Shown here: positions 1 to 7,529 of the stretch, one piece after another
Layout: each line of letters opens with the position of its first letter
How positions within the stretch are numbered: the first letter of the stretch is position 1
DNA from: CAVURW01 sp963743595
GTDB taxonomy: Bacteria; Verrucomicrobiota; Verrucomicrobiia; Methylacidiphilales; UBA1321
Direction of reading: 5' to 3'
Assembly: GCA_963743595.1 (NCBI GenBank)
Contig: CAVURW010000217.1
Span: 1-15,310, forward strand
Length of the DNA stretch: 15,310 nt
The notes under the pieces: generated by a model
Told to the model about the DNA's origin: nothing
Seen by the model: only the letters and a program-made list of their open reading frames with translations
Database searches by the model: none
Program-made: the position numbers and the translations under genes

Positions 1-1080
1 GATGACGTCACCTTGCAGATGGAAATGGCAGGTCGCGTGATCGAAGGGAAGATCGTCCAGATCGGCATTTCCGCCAAGTGCGCTGAGCGGTTTGAAAAGG
101 GAGAGGTGTTGGACTCGCAAGCCGTCAATTTTGAGGTCCCCTTTACTATCGATCATCTTTCCGTTGATATCGCATTTCCAAAGCAAGTCTCCCGTGGCGC
201 GGCCCTGGAGCAGCGGGCGCAGACTTTCTGGAAGAACTTGATCAAGCGGTATCTGAGTCACATGAACCGTTGCATCGATCGCCTTGTTTTGACGCATGCC
301 GATTGTTCCGCTTAGCGAGACATGCGCCGGATCGCCGATAGGTAAACCAGAAAGTTCTGCGGAATAGATTCGAATGAACGGGTGGGTGACTAACATCTCC
401 AGTCGATTAATTTGGAGTGGAGGGAGAAATGGGGCATTCAACACTCCGGAGGTGGCCGTGTACTTAAAGTCTTTGCCGATCAGGTCAGCTTGAACGTGCG
501 CGTCGTGAATAGTCGCGAGTTGGTTCCCATAGGTATAGGTAACCTCGGAATGCTCAGAGACGATGGGCCCGCACTCGACGTGATCTGGCAAAAAGAACAG
601 GTACCAAGGCCGTGTTTTTTTGGGAATTGGGGGGCGCTTTAATGCATCGTCAGGCGGCCGCAATTGAATCTGCGCACGCTCCATTGAAACGGACTTAATT
701 CGCCAAGCGTGATGTAGAACCGCCGCGGGATCTAACTCGACGTGAATCTTTTGGCAGTTGAGGCCGGCTAAAGCCTCACCGGGCCATCCAACGCTTTGAA
801 ATGAATCGGTATCAATGTTCCAGCGGGAATAATGAAGAGGCGAAAACTGCCCGTCGACTTTTACAGCGTTACCAAGAGCACGGGATGCCGCTTGTCGGCC
901 TTGTTCAGAATCAACGTAGATCGCGAGAAAAACCGGACCGTACGTGTAAGCTGCAGCGAGTACCAGCAAGGTGACGATAAAAAGAGTGGACACAATGACG
1001 CCATAGAATCGCCAGCGGCGCTTGGCGATACTCGTGAAGGTCCGCGTCAGCAGCCGTTGTCGGGGCTTCATGTCACGCAT
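1..1080 (-). CDS. AsmA-like membrane-anchored envelope protein (partial, C-terminus beyond left edge)
   Basis: Translating the reverse strand from the ATG at 1080 gives 360 codons with no stop to the window edge, so the gene is 3'-truncated by the window. A basic N-terminus (MRDMKPRQRLL) is followed by one hydrophobic segment at about residues 24-48. The next stretch, about residues 49-90, includes the phrase 'DSEQGRQAASRALGNAVKVDGQFS', split here only by reading. The rest is beta-rich, with repeated 'L.I.GL.V' and 'A.V.V...PL' phrases. This layout matches AsmA/TamB-like proteins, which bridge the inner and outer membranes of diderm bacteria and are linked to lipid transport. The ATG at 1080 has GGAAA about 7 bases upstream. 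An alternative ATG at 1071 overlaps the upstream stop as ATGA. Either way the start overlaps the end of the AI-2E permease gene, suggesting translational coupling. Family assignment is from general pattern only; the exact subfamily is not clear. Confidence 0.68.
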   Translation of the reverse strand, partial: MRDMKPRQRLLTRTFTSIAKRRWRFYGVIVSTLFIVTLLVLAAAYTYGPVFLAIYVDSEQGRQAASRALGNAVKVDGQFSPLHYSRWNIDTDSFQSVGWPGEALAGLNCQKIHVELDPAAVLHHAWRIKSVSMERAQIQLRPPDDALKRPPIPKKTRPWYLFFLPDHVECGPIVSEHSEVTYTYGNQLATIHDAHVQADLIGKDFKYTATSGVLNAPFLPPLQINRLEMLVTHPFIRIYSAELSGLPIGDPAHVSLSGTIGMRQNKAIDATVHVTQIPLDQVLPESLRPLLQGRATGDLLWKCDINGKMIDSKGDLKIDGLRVQHLSLFKPLSALGGNADLDDLPFDHATCHFHLQGDVI

Positions 1081-2159
1081 GGCAGTTTTCCAGTTTCCAG
1101 TTTTTGCTGGCACGATCGCGAACGGCATTCGCTGGGAACCGAGCCGGCTTCACCTAAAACGTCTTGGACGTAGAGCATGTTCACGAGCACAAGGCATGTC
1201 GCCGCAAACGGAGCCGCAACAGCGAGGCCAAATCCTCCGAATAATATACCCATGATCAGTTCGGCACCGAGAACGCACGCTGGAGGAAGAGAAATGGCGC
1301 GTAGCTGAACGAGAGGACTTATGAGATTCGCCTCCAGCAGCTGAACCGACGCATAAAGTAGGGCGACCCATAATCCGGTTGCGGGGCTCATCGAAAAGCC
1401 CAAAATCATTGCGGGTATAACGGAGATGAGAGGGCCTAAACTGGGGATGAAAGCCAGAAGGCCTGCGATTAAACCGAGCGTTCCCGAGAGTGGTACGCCC
1501 AGTGCCGTTAAGCCCGCACCAACGAGTATACCGACCGTAGCCATCGTGCAGAACTGTCCGATTAACCACCACCACAAGGTGAAGTCCAACTCATCTAAAA
1601 CCTGGGCTGCTCTGTTCCGATTGGACGGGGGAAAGAGACTGAGAATTCCGTTTCGGTAGAGTTCCGGCTGGAAGGCGATAAAGACGGCGATCGCGACCGC
1701 GAAGAAGAGGCCGCTCATTCCTCGAATCGTGAGACCGGCGAAATTAATGACGCTCTGCAGGTTTGTGGTGCTCGAGGCTTCAAGTGCTTGTTTCAAGCCA
1801 TCCACAGCCGATGATCCCAGGGGCGAGCGTCTAATGTCCTCCAGCACTTCTTTGGAAGCACGAGGAAGCGCACTTCCAAGGAGGCTCGACTGCTGCGCGA
1901 CGGCGGGACCTACAAAAAGTAGGGCGATAGCAATTAACACAAACATGAAAATGAGAACAAAGCTGAGGCTCGCTTCATTACTCATGCCCGTAACTCGCCG
2001 GAGACACCCAGCAAAACCGGAGAAGAAGACAGTGAACAGAGCAGCTGCAAAGAAAAGCAGAAAAGCTTGCGCTGTGTACCATATGAAAACCGCCGCAGCC
2101 ACCAGAGCCAAGACGCCCAACGCAGTCAAAAAAAGGTCACGAATCATTGGGCGTTCCAT
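1068..2159 (-). CDS. AI-2E family transporter (PF01594-type permease)
   Basis: This 363-residue integral membrane protein has the usual length and layout of the AI-2E/YdiK/PerM family. Hydrophobic pairs lie at about residues 8-28 and 30-50. A further helix at 63-85 is followed by a soluble segment (about 90-140), and a cluster of helices runs from about 147 to 332. Family landmarks are visible: 'LDFTLWWWLIGQ' near 191-202, 'FIPSLGPLISVIPA' at 237-250, and 'GGFGLAVAAPFAA' near 308-320. Members export small molecules or ions; the name comes from one proposed autoinducer-2 exporter, and at least some members act as Na+/H+ antiporters, so the substrate here is open. The polar, Cys-containing tail after about residue 335 is not typical. 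The ATG at 2159 has AGGCAG just upstream; Met5 is an alternative. It overlaps the AsmA-like gene downstream, and a strong hairpin lies between it and the DUF4142 gene. Confidence 0.88.
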   Translation of the reverse strand: MERPMIRDLFLTALGVLALVAAAVFIWYTAQAFLLFFAAALFTVFFSGFAGCLRRVTGMSNEASLSFVLIFMFVLIAIALLFVGPAVAQQSSLLGSALPRASKEVLEDIRRSPLGSSAVDGLKQALEASSTTNLQSVINFAGLTIRGMSGLFFAVAIAVFIAFQPELYRNGILSLFPPSNRNRAAQVLDELDFTLWWWLIGQFCTMATVGILVGAGLTALGVPLSGTLGLIAGLLAFIPSLGPLISVIPAMILGFSMSPATGLWVALLYASVQLLEANLISPLVQLRAISLPPACVLGAELIMGILFGGFGLAVAAPFAATCLVLVNMLYVQDVLGEAGSVPSECRSRSCQQKLETGKLPCVT

Positions 2160-2190
2160 CGTTCTGCCTGAAAAATCTATTCCCGTCCCT

Positions 2191-2222
2191 GGCCCGGAGC
2201 GACCGATCTCTCGCTCCGGGCC
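2191..2222 (-). terminator. Strong hairpin between the DUF4142 and AI-2E genes, possible terminator or attenuator
   Basis: Positions 2191-2202 (GGCCCGGAGCGA) pair perfectly with 2211-2222 (TCGCTCCGGGCC), leaving an 8-base loop. This is a 12-bp, mostly G-C stem, 18 bases after the DUF4142 stop codon on the minus strand. It is not directly followed by a T-run in that direction; five T occur about 15 bases further on. It could be a terminator for DUF4142, or a structure in the leader of the AI-2E gene that limits read-through. The stem is seen directly; the function is inferred. Confidence 0.5.
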
Positions 2223-2240
2223 CGTTACCGAAAGGCGAGC

Positions 2241-2762
2241 CTATTTGGAGGCCGACATATTCGACTTGATTCCTTGAATCATCGAAAGGTGCGATTTAAC
2301 GACCTGATCGGTTTTAGATGCAAATGCCTTGATATCGGAATCCTGTCCCTGGCTCGCTTCGGTTGAAAAAAGAGTATCGTCCTTCTGATGAGCCTTGATC
2401 ATCGCAGCTACGTAAGCGCGATCAAAATCGGCACCAGTCGTGGCTTGAAGCTTATCCACCATCGCTTGGTGTTTTGAATCCAATGCAGTGGGTAACGTGA
2501 TGCCTTTTGTAGTAGCGAGTGATTTAAGTTCTGCGTTCGCTTTGCTGTGATCGGTTACCATCTGAGCACCGAAATTCTTCACGTCTGGCGAGGTCGCCTT
2601 TTCCGATGCGATTTGACCGAGTTGTACCTCCGTCATTCCGCCTTGGGCGGCTTTTAATACAAATGCCTTGTCTGCTTCTGAAACGGTGTCAGCAAGCGTT
2701 GATGAGAACGCCATGCTGTTAATTCCGACGATTAAAATGAGGGGATGTAGGTAGTGTTTCAT
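2241..2762 (-). CDS. Secreted DUF4142 domain protein
   Basis: The 173-residue product begins with a cleavable-type signal sequence (residues 1-24, 'MKHYLHPLILIVGINS...LAD'). It is followed by a single helical DUF4142 domain, a ferritin-like four-helix fold of unknown biochemical role common in soil bacteria. Family marks are 'ADKAFVLKAAQGGMTEVQLG' at 30-49, 'MVTDHSKAN' at 68-76, 'FDRAYVAAMIKAHQKD' at 113-128, and a final helix with His158. The product is expected in the periplasm. The ATG at 2762 is supported by GGAG about 5 bases upstream. The gene is 126 bases downstream of the HAD-ATPase gene, with room for its own promoter, and precedes the AI-2E gene. DUF4142 genes often accompany stress or envelope genes, but no specific function can be read from the sequence. 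Confidence 0.9.
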   Translation of the reverse strand: MKHYLHPLILIVGINSMAFSSTLADTVSEADKAFVLKAAQGGMTEVQLGQIASEKATSPDVKNFGAQMVTDHSKANAELKSLATTKGITLPTALDSKHQAMVDKLQATTGADFDRAYVAAMIKAHQKDDTLFSTEASQGQDSDIKAFASKTDQVVKSHLSMIQGIKSNMSASK

Positions 2763-2888
2763 GATGGCTCCATTTGCAGGTTATGTGCCATGGGGCTGTC
2801 GGTGAGAGGTCCGGATGAAACGGTTGCAAAAGACATTAAGAGGACACATTTCCATCGGTGATTTGCACAGTCGTTTTGCCGATGCTCA

Positions 2889-4595
2889 TTAAGCCGGCGC
2901 TGTATAACGTTTCTCAATTTCCGTGCGGATCTCTTGCCGTGATTTATCCGCAGTGGTCTGCCTGGAGATGCTTGCCGTCGCATCGGCTAAGTCGGTGTCA
3001 CCGATCGTGTCTCGAAACCACTTCTCGTAATCGCCGCGCGACAGGTGGTAGTCCCAGGTTTGATCATCCACGCCATCGCCAATATGGAGAAAGTCGAAGA
3101 GATTTCTTGCACGCAAACTCAAGAGCTCGCGAGGTCCCCTAAAAATGAAGCACTGCTCTCCCAGATCGCCTTTTGTATATTTCCGGATATGTCGCTTTTT
3201 AGGAATGGACGGCAGAAAACTTTGGAAAATAGAGGGTTTCTCGCTCGAGTTCCTCCACCAGGCGAGAACTTCGCCTTGTTTTAATGGTCTGGCGTGCTCG
3301 ATCTGTGGCGGGGCCTCTCCGATAACCTGAGAAAAATTCTTTAACGTAGAGAGGGAATCGTGCCCAATAATCAGGACAAGATCGATGTTTACAAGGACTT
3401 CACGACTGCAGTGTTCGGGCAAGACCGTGATGAAGAGAATGTTTTTCGACTTTGGTGCGGTTAAGGAAAGTGTCGTTTCTCGAATGGTCGGAAAAATGTG
3501 GTGGGTCTCGTCCACGACGATCCAGTGTGGTCTGCCGAATTCGGAGCGAAGGGCGAGTATTTCTTTGAACAGCCCTTCAAAGTATCGTGCTCGGTCCTCG
3601 AGCTTGATTCCGATAAGACTGACCACGCAATTCTGTTCGGGTTGCCGGAGTACGGTCATCACTTCCTCAGCTTCCGCCTGTCGATCAACGCTACCCAGGA
3701 TTGTCGTATTTTCCATCTCCGCGTAATCGCCTTCGGGATCGACGATGCAGTATTGGTATTTTGCTGCTCTGAGCTTCTCGATAAATGTCGTCGCCAGGGT
3801 CGATTTTCCGCCTCCTGACGTTCCCGTAATCAGAACATTGAGCCCATAGGCGGGAATTCGAAACAGCGTTTCATCGGCGCATTTTCCGATGTCCAAACCG
3901 AATCGCTGCTTCCTCACGGGAACGTCTGACAGTTCGTTTCTACAAATATGCTCGATCAGTTCGACGACACCGCGTCCATGCGCTTGAGAGAGGGTTAAAT
4001 CGGCTGCTTCTTTGAGATTGGCCAAAGCGTTTTCCACGGCCGCTCCGAACTCGCATGCTCCCAGCAACGAGAAATCGTTCTCTGCATCTCCTACTCCGAC
4101 TACATTGTGGGCCGAAATCGCGAGCTTTTTGAGCGCATTGGCCAAGCCCGATCCTTTGTTGATTCCGGATGGCAGAATCATGACGGCACCCTTATTTAAA
4201 ATCACCTGCATCTCTAAACCGAGGTCGCGAATTGTCTCAAATACCGTGGTCTCGTGCGGCCTCCAAGTGGATAGGATGACCTCACCTTGTGAAAGGGGAT
4301 CGACGTTTCGTTTCCTCAATTCCTCAATGAGACACGCCGGTGGTCGGGTAGCCAGCAGTTCCACCTGGTTTGATTTACAATCCCACAGGACACCTCCGTT
4401 CTCGGCTACAACGATGGTAAACAAATCGAGCTCAGGAAACAACTGACGCAGCTCGGGTAGCTCACGCCCAGTAACTAACAGAAGCTTGCGGCCAGTGTCT
4501 TTCAGCCGACGTAAAGCCGTGATCGTTTCAGGATCGACCTGCCCGTCATGAGCTACGGTTCCATCGAAATCACAGGCGAGAGCGAGGTATCTCAT
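2889..4595 (-). CDS. Fusion of HAD-family phosphatase and HerA/DUF87-like P-loop ATPase
   Basis: The chosen start (ATG at 4595) gives 568 residues. The open frame extends 33 codons upstream, but those residues look non-coding and the HAD fold begins exactly here. Residues 1-220 form a Cof/SPP-like HAD hydrolase: motif I 'DFDGT' at 9-13 (nucleophile Asp9, acid Asp11), motif II 'TGR' at 42-44, motif III Lys147 in 'NKG', and motif IV 'GDAEND' at 169-174. Residues 235-455 form a P-loop ATPase: Walker A 'GTSGGGKS' at 258-265, 'VDPEGDY' at 285-291 and Walker B 'WIVVDETHH' at 358-366, as in HerA/VirB4-type ATPases. A third C-terminal segment (about 480-545) carries 'HLSRGDYEKWF' and 'IGDTDLA', resembling the small conserved domain attached to some archaeal and bacterial HAD proteins (DUF5752-like; this is a resemblance only). 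All catalytic residues are present, so both activities are plausible. Substrate and role are unknown. A possible small membrane peptide gene ends 7 bases upstream. Confidence 0.85.
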   Translation of the reverse strand: MRYLALACDFDGTVAHDGQVDPETITALRRLKDTGRKLLLVTGRELPELRQLFPELDLFTIVVAENGGVLWDCKSNQVELLATRPPACLIEELRKRNVDPLSQGEVILSTWRPHETTVFETIRDLGLEMQVILNKGAVMILPSGINKGSGLANALKKLAISAHNVVGVGDAENDFSLLGACEFGAAVENALANLKEAADLTLSQAHGRGVVELIEHICRNELSDVPVRKQRFGLDIGKCADETLFRIPAYGLNVLITGTSGGGKSTLATTFIEKLRAAKYQYCIVDPEGDYAEMENTTILGSVDRQAEAEEVMTVLRQPEQNCVVSLIGIKLEDRARYFEGLFKEILALRSEFGRPHWIVVDETHHIFPTIRETTLSLTAPKSKNILFITVLPEHCSREVLVNIDLVLIIGHDSLSTLKNFSQVIGEAPPQIEHARPLKQGEVLAWWRNSSEKPSIFQSFLPSIPKKRHIRKYTKGDLGEQCFIFRGPRELLSLRARNLFDFLHIGDGVDDQTWDYHLSRGDYEKWFRDTIGDTDLADATASISRQTTADKSRQEIRTEIEKRYTAPA

Positions 4596-4602
4596 CTCTT
4601 GC

Positions 4603-4782
4603 TTAAAGCTCCAAGGCGGAAAGGACGAGCCCGATAACGAGCGCAGTAATAATAAATTCCATGCCGATAGCGGCTGCAAAGCGCATGCCAGCAAATTTCG
4701 GATGAACTCCCCAGCAAGCGCCTCTAAAACGGTCTACGCTATTGCGAGTCACTCGCTGAAAAACTTGCAAACTGCTATCCAC
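4603..4782 (-). CDS. Possible small single-pass membrane protein
   Basis: An open frame runs from a GTG at 4782 to TAA at 4605-4603, 59 codons, ending 7 bases before the HAD-ATPase start. Internal ATGs at 4686 and 4662 would give 27 or 19 residues. The C-terminal part (residues about 38-59, 'AAIGMEFIITALVIGLVLSA') is one hydrophobic helix; the N-terminal part is basic and carries Arg, Cys and Trp. The 'GMEF' helix is reminiscent of the first helix of AtpI/AtpZ proteins, but the second helix and Asp motif are missing. It could be a remnant, a tiny membrane partner of the ATPase, or chance. No good ribosome binding site precedes any start, so support is weak. Most of the upstream spacer, which includes the HAD-ATPase promoter, would lie within or beyond it. 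Confidence 0.3.
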   Translation of the reverse strand: MDSSLQVFQRVTRNSVDRFRGACWGVHPKFAGMRFAAAIGMEFIITALVIGLVLSALEL

Positions 4783-4915
4783 TCAAAGTATTGCGGAGCC
4801 TCTGTTTCGAGAGCACCGTGATTTACCCATGAATGCGAACGGTGTTTTTCCCAGGTTAAGATCTTCTCTGGCTTTTGAGATCAGCCCTCGGCACACTTCC
4901 TGCCACTTAAAAACT
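4783..4915. other. Divergent spacer between the HAD-ATPase side and a small plus-strand gene
   Basis: About 130 bases (320 if the small membrane ORF at 4603-4782 is not real) lie between the minus-strand HAD-ATPase block and the plus-strand gene at 4916. Promoters for both directions must be here. No convincing -35/-10 pair was seen. One TTGCAAAC word lies just inside the small ORF at 4765-4772. No repeat, RNA gene or transposon end was recognised. Confidence 0.4.
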
Positions 4916-5143
4916 ATGTCCAACTTCCTACCAAATGTAATTTTGAAAGATGTGATCTCACCCGGATTTGAGGGCAGCTATTATGAGGCTTTTCTAGCGC
5001 AGGGAGCCGATGTGAGTCCAGCACGTGACGACATTTTCACGATTGGTGAGAGCAACGTAAAGCTGGAAGGAAAATTTAAAATTACCAAGTCCGTCTTCGA
5101 CCCGACAACGGGTCATTTTCATGTGACGTTCTTGCCGGTCTAA
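4916..5143 (+). CDS. Small hypothetical protein, 75 residues
   Basis: I do not recognise this protein. The frame is open from an ATG at 4829, but the first 29 residues of that longer version are Ser/Arg/His-rich and look untranslated. The ATG at 4916 starts a better-looking sequence ('MSNFLPNVILKDVISPGF...'). The product is soluble, with alternating hydrophobic residues suggesting beta strands ('KLEGKFKITKSVF', 'GHFHVTFLPV'), and has no signal peptide, Cys or known motif. Neither start has a clear ribosome binding site. It ends 4 bases from the end of the convergent GMC oxidoreductase gene, too close for a separate terminator. It could be a real small protein or a spurious frame; even hydrophobic spacing and the compact C-terminus favour a real gene. 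Confidence 0.5.
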   Translation: MSNFLPNVILKDVISPGFEGSYYEAFLAQGADVSPARDDIFTIGESNVKLEGKFKITKSVFDPTTGHFHVTFLPV

Positions 5144-5147
5144 CCCG

Positions 5148-6698
5148 TTACTTTAGCCGTTGCAGGAGATGGTCGCCCACGCGAAGCGCATTGGCCATGG
5201 CCGTGAGCGCTGGGTTCACGGCGCCAATACTTGGGAAGAAGCTCGTGTCGACGACGTAGAGATTATCGAGCTCATGGGCTTTGCAGTTTGTGTCCAGTAC
5301 AGACGTCTTTGGATCACGCCCGAAAACGCAAGTACCCGATTGATGGGCAACTCCGGCGACTCCGATGTCATTCTTCATGTAAATCTGACGGGGAATGAGG
5401 TGCTGATACATTCCCAGATCACTGAGCATCGACTTCAATTTATCGTACAGCTTATTGCTCGGCACCTGGTTGGTTGCCTGGTAACTCAAGCAGATGCTTC
5501 CTTCCTTGGTGACCGTGATACGGTTGTCCGGCTTAGGCAAATCTTCCGTCATTAACCAAAAATCAACGGAGTGTTCTGCGATCTTATCTAGCACCCAATT
5601 TGGCGCGAGCATCGTCTCCAAAGGCTTTTCTCCGCGAAACATGGCCGCCTGCGATTTCCCGACCATCTGAATGCTGCCAACTGGAAAATTGAAATCTTCC
5701 ATGCCGACATAGAAGTCATTGATCCCCAGCGTCTTTTGATACTGCGTAGGATTCGGTTCCAAGGAAATGGCCAGGACAGCCTGGCTGGTATGGAACATAT
5801 AATTGCGGCCCACTTGGTCAGAACTGTTCGCTAAGCCTCTTGGATGTTTGTCATTTGCCGAGAGCAGAAGCAGCTTGGCCGAATTTGCGGCACCGCACGC
5901 CACTACAACAATTCCCGCGGTGTATTTTTCTCGATTTCCCTCTCGCTCCACGATCACTTCCGTTACAGAATTTCCCGGCTCATTGGTATTCAGTTTCACC
6001 ACCTGAGCATGAATTAGTAGAGTTACGTTTGGGTGCCCTAGAGCTGGACGCACACCCAACACTTCAGCATCGGATTTCGCATGAACCACGCACGGAAAAC
6101 CATCACAGGCTTTGCAGCGAACGCACGTGCTATACGGCATGTTCGATTCATTGAGCATGATCCCGCAAGGCGTGTGAAACGGATGAAACCCAGCATGCGC
6201 CAGATCGTCCGCCAGCTTTTGGATGCGCGGCTCGTGTGAAACCGGGGGATGGGGGTAGGGAGCGCTGGCGAATGGTTCTGTAGGATCCTCCCCGCGAATG
6301 CCGTGCACTTGGTACATCTGCTCGGCTTGGGTATAGTATGGCTCCATGTCCGTATAGCTGATTGGCCAAGCGGGTGAGTAGCCGTCGTAATGATGAAACC
6401 CCTGGAAGTCCTTTTCTCGAAGGCGAAACAGCGCCGCTCCATACATCTTAGTCGCCCCACCTACGTGATAAAATGCCCCCGGCTGGAAGTGCTTGCCATT
6501 CGGATCACTCCAGGGATCGTGAGCCACGTATCGATTCTTTTGAAACACCTCTTCAGCATCCCAGTTCTCCGGCTCACGCTTGAGCCAACCGCCTCTCTCC
6601 AAGATAAGAATGCTTTTGCCGCTGGGGGCCAGATGGCGGGCCAGCGTACCGCCGCCTGCACCGCTTCCGATAATAATGACGTCGTAGTCTGTTTTCAT
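5148..6698 (-). CDS. GMC family FAD-dependent oxidoreductase with a four-cysteine motif
   Basis: This 516-residue flavoenzyme probably oxidises an alcohol, sugar or similar CH-OH group. The dinucleotide-binding 'GSGAGGG' lies at 11-17, followed by the acidic end of strand 2 at Glu34. The GMC N-terminal signature is 'GGATKMYGAAL' at 80-90. The C-terminal domain has the catalytic pair His452 ('AHQSGTCVFG') and Asn495 ('IGAVNPALTAMANALRV'). An insertion near 190-205 holds Cys192, Cys195, Cys198 and Cys203 ('TCVRCKACDGFPC'). In the FAD glucose dehydrogenase and gluconate dehydrogenase branch, Cys in a similar region bind an iron-sulfur cluster, so an electron-transfer cluster is possible. No twin-arginine signal is visible, so the enzyme looks cytoplasmic unless exported with a partner. 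No small subunit or cytochrome gene is adjacent. It lies 52 bases after the PagL-like gene and may be co-transcribed with it. The ATG at 6698 has no strong ribosome binding site. Confidence 0.9.
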   Translation of the reverse strand: MKTDYDVIIIGSGAGGGTLARHLAPSGKSILILERGGWLKREPENWDAEEVFQKNRYVAHDPWSDPNGKHFQPGAFYHVGGATKMYGAALFRLREKDFQGFHHYDGYSPAWPISYTDMEPYYTQAEQMYQVHGIRGEDPTEPFASAPYPHPPVSHEPRIQKLADDLAHAGFHPFHTPCGIMLNESNMPYSTCVRCKACDGFPCVVHAKSDAEVLGVRPALGHPNVTLLIHAQVVKLNTNEPGNSVTEVIVEREGNREKYTAGIVVVACGAANSAKLLLLSANDKHPRGLANSSDQVGRNYMFHTSQAVLAISLEPNPTQYQKTLGINDFYVGMEDFNFPVGSIQMVGKSQAAMFRGEKPLETMLAPNWVLDKIAEHSVDFWLMTEDLPKPDNRITVTKEGSICLSYQATNQVPSNKLYDKLKSMLSDLGMYQHLIPRQIYMKNDIGVAGVAHQSGTCVFGRDPKTSVLDTNCKAHELDNLYVVDTSFFPSIGAVNPALTAMANALRVGDHLLQRLK

Positions 6699-6750
6699 TT
6701 GAAATGTTGTTGAAACTTAGGCGGCGAAACGTAGAGGCAGAAGTTGATCT

Positions 6751-7425
6751 TTAGAACGCGAAGCCAACGGAAAGCTTTGGTCCGAATGCGTCGATAGCGT
6801 TATTAGGATGCGCAGGCTCAGAAAGGCCGGCGTTTGAGATGTGGTGATATTCGGCCCCCAAACGGACAAACCAAGTGTCGTTGATCTTGTACTTGAATCC
6901 TACCGCCGTTTCGAAGGTGAAATTGAAGTCCTGACCAAGGCCTCGTACTCCGGGATTTGAATCGGCAAAGAGAAGGCCGACGCCACCTTCAATGTACGGG
7001 ATAATCCGCCAATTGGGTTGAACGAAATTGTAGCGTGGTCCAACCATGATTTCGGTATACCGGCTTTCGGGGCCATCGGTAATGGCGGCGCCTTCGAGGC
7101 TAAAGAAAAATTCAGTATTCCCCCGAAAGATTCCATCGAAAATCCTGTCGTTGGAAACCTCATCGAGTTTCAAGCTGGCGGTGAGAAATGCCGGCACTAT
7201 CGTGTAACCGACATCGTCAGAATTCCGGACGTTCGAGAATGTGGTTCCTGACCCGATTTCCAATGTCCAATCCTTGGATGAGGAGCAGGGAGTTGAGGGA
7301 TTTCCGATATCCTTCATATCCATCGCCTTGGGATCGGGTGCCGCTGTGGCGAAGCTGGTGACTAAAAGGAACCCGAGGCAAATTGCCGAGGTACGTAGCG
7401 CCGTAAGGGTAATTTCGTGTTTCAT
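6751..7425 (-). CDS. Acyloxyacyl hydrolase / PagL-like lipid A deacylase homologue
   Basis: The 224-residue product has a signal peptide (residues 1-29, ending 'FATAA'). Amphipathic beta strands follow and the protein ends in Phe, as expected for an outer-membrane beta barrel. The family hallmark is 'HHISNAGL' at 194-201, equivalent to the His-X-Ser-Asn-Ala active-site phrase of PagL, with His195 and Ser197 as the likely catalytic pair. PagL removes the 3-O-acyl chain of lipid A. In the Pseudomonas enzyme the catalytic Glu lies 12 residues after the Ser; here that position is Asn209, and Glu203 or Asp212 are the nearby acids, so activity is uncertain. Four-strand phrases such as 'MVGPRYNF' and 'IIPYIEGGVGLLF' also fit the family. 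It is upstream of the GMC gene on the same strand, with only 52 bases between them. The start at 7425 was chosen because the signal peptide begins there. Confidence 0.8.
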   Translation of the reverse strand: MKHEITLTALRTSAICLGFLLVTSFATAAPDPKAMDMKDIGNPSTPCSSSKDWTLEIGSGTTFSNVRNSDDVGYTIVPAFLTASLKLDEVSNDRIFDGIFRGNTEFFFSLEGAAITDGPESRYTEIMVGPRYNFVQPNWRIIPYIEGGVGLLFADSNPGVRGLGQDFNFTFETAVGFKYKINDTWFVRLGAEYHHISNAGLSEPAHPNNAIDAFGPKLSVGFAF

Positions 7426-7529
7426 TCGTCTTTCTATGGTTAGTTTGAACCGACGCTCCGTGCATCGGATGGCAATGCCCCTTGCAGGGCGAGTGCCAGC
7501 TTTCTACGCAAACTTCTTAGCTGCAAAAG

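Noticed and set aside
13..642. Plus-strand open frames near the left edge
   Set aside because: The opposite strand carries one continuous frame through the whole region with AsmA-like features.
1729..2277. Plus-strand open frame of 182 codons
   Set aside because: It lies opposite the AI-2E permease and DUF4142 genes; its product is Arg/Ala/Ser-rich with no recognisable domain, typical of an antisense shadow.
4596..4694. Extra 33 codons at the start of the HAD-ATPase gene
   Set aside because: The HAD fold begins at the ATG at 4595; the upstream residues are not part of the fold and overlap the small hydrophobic frame.
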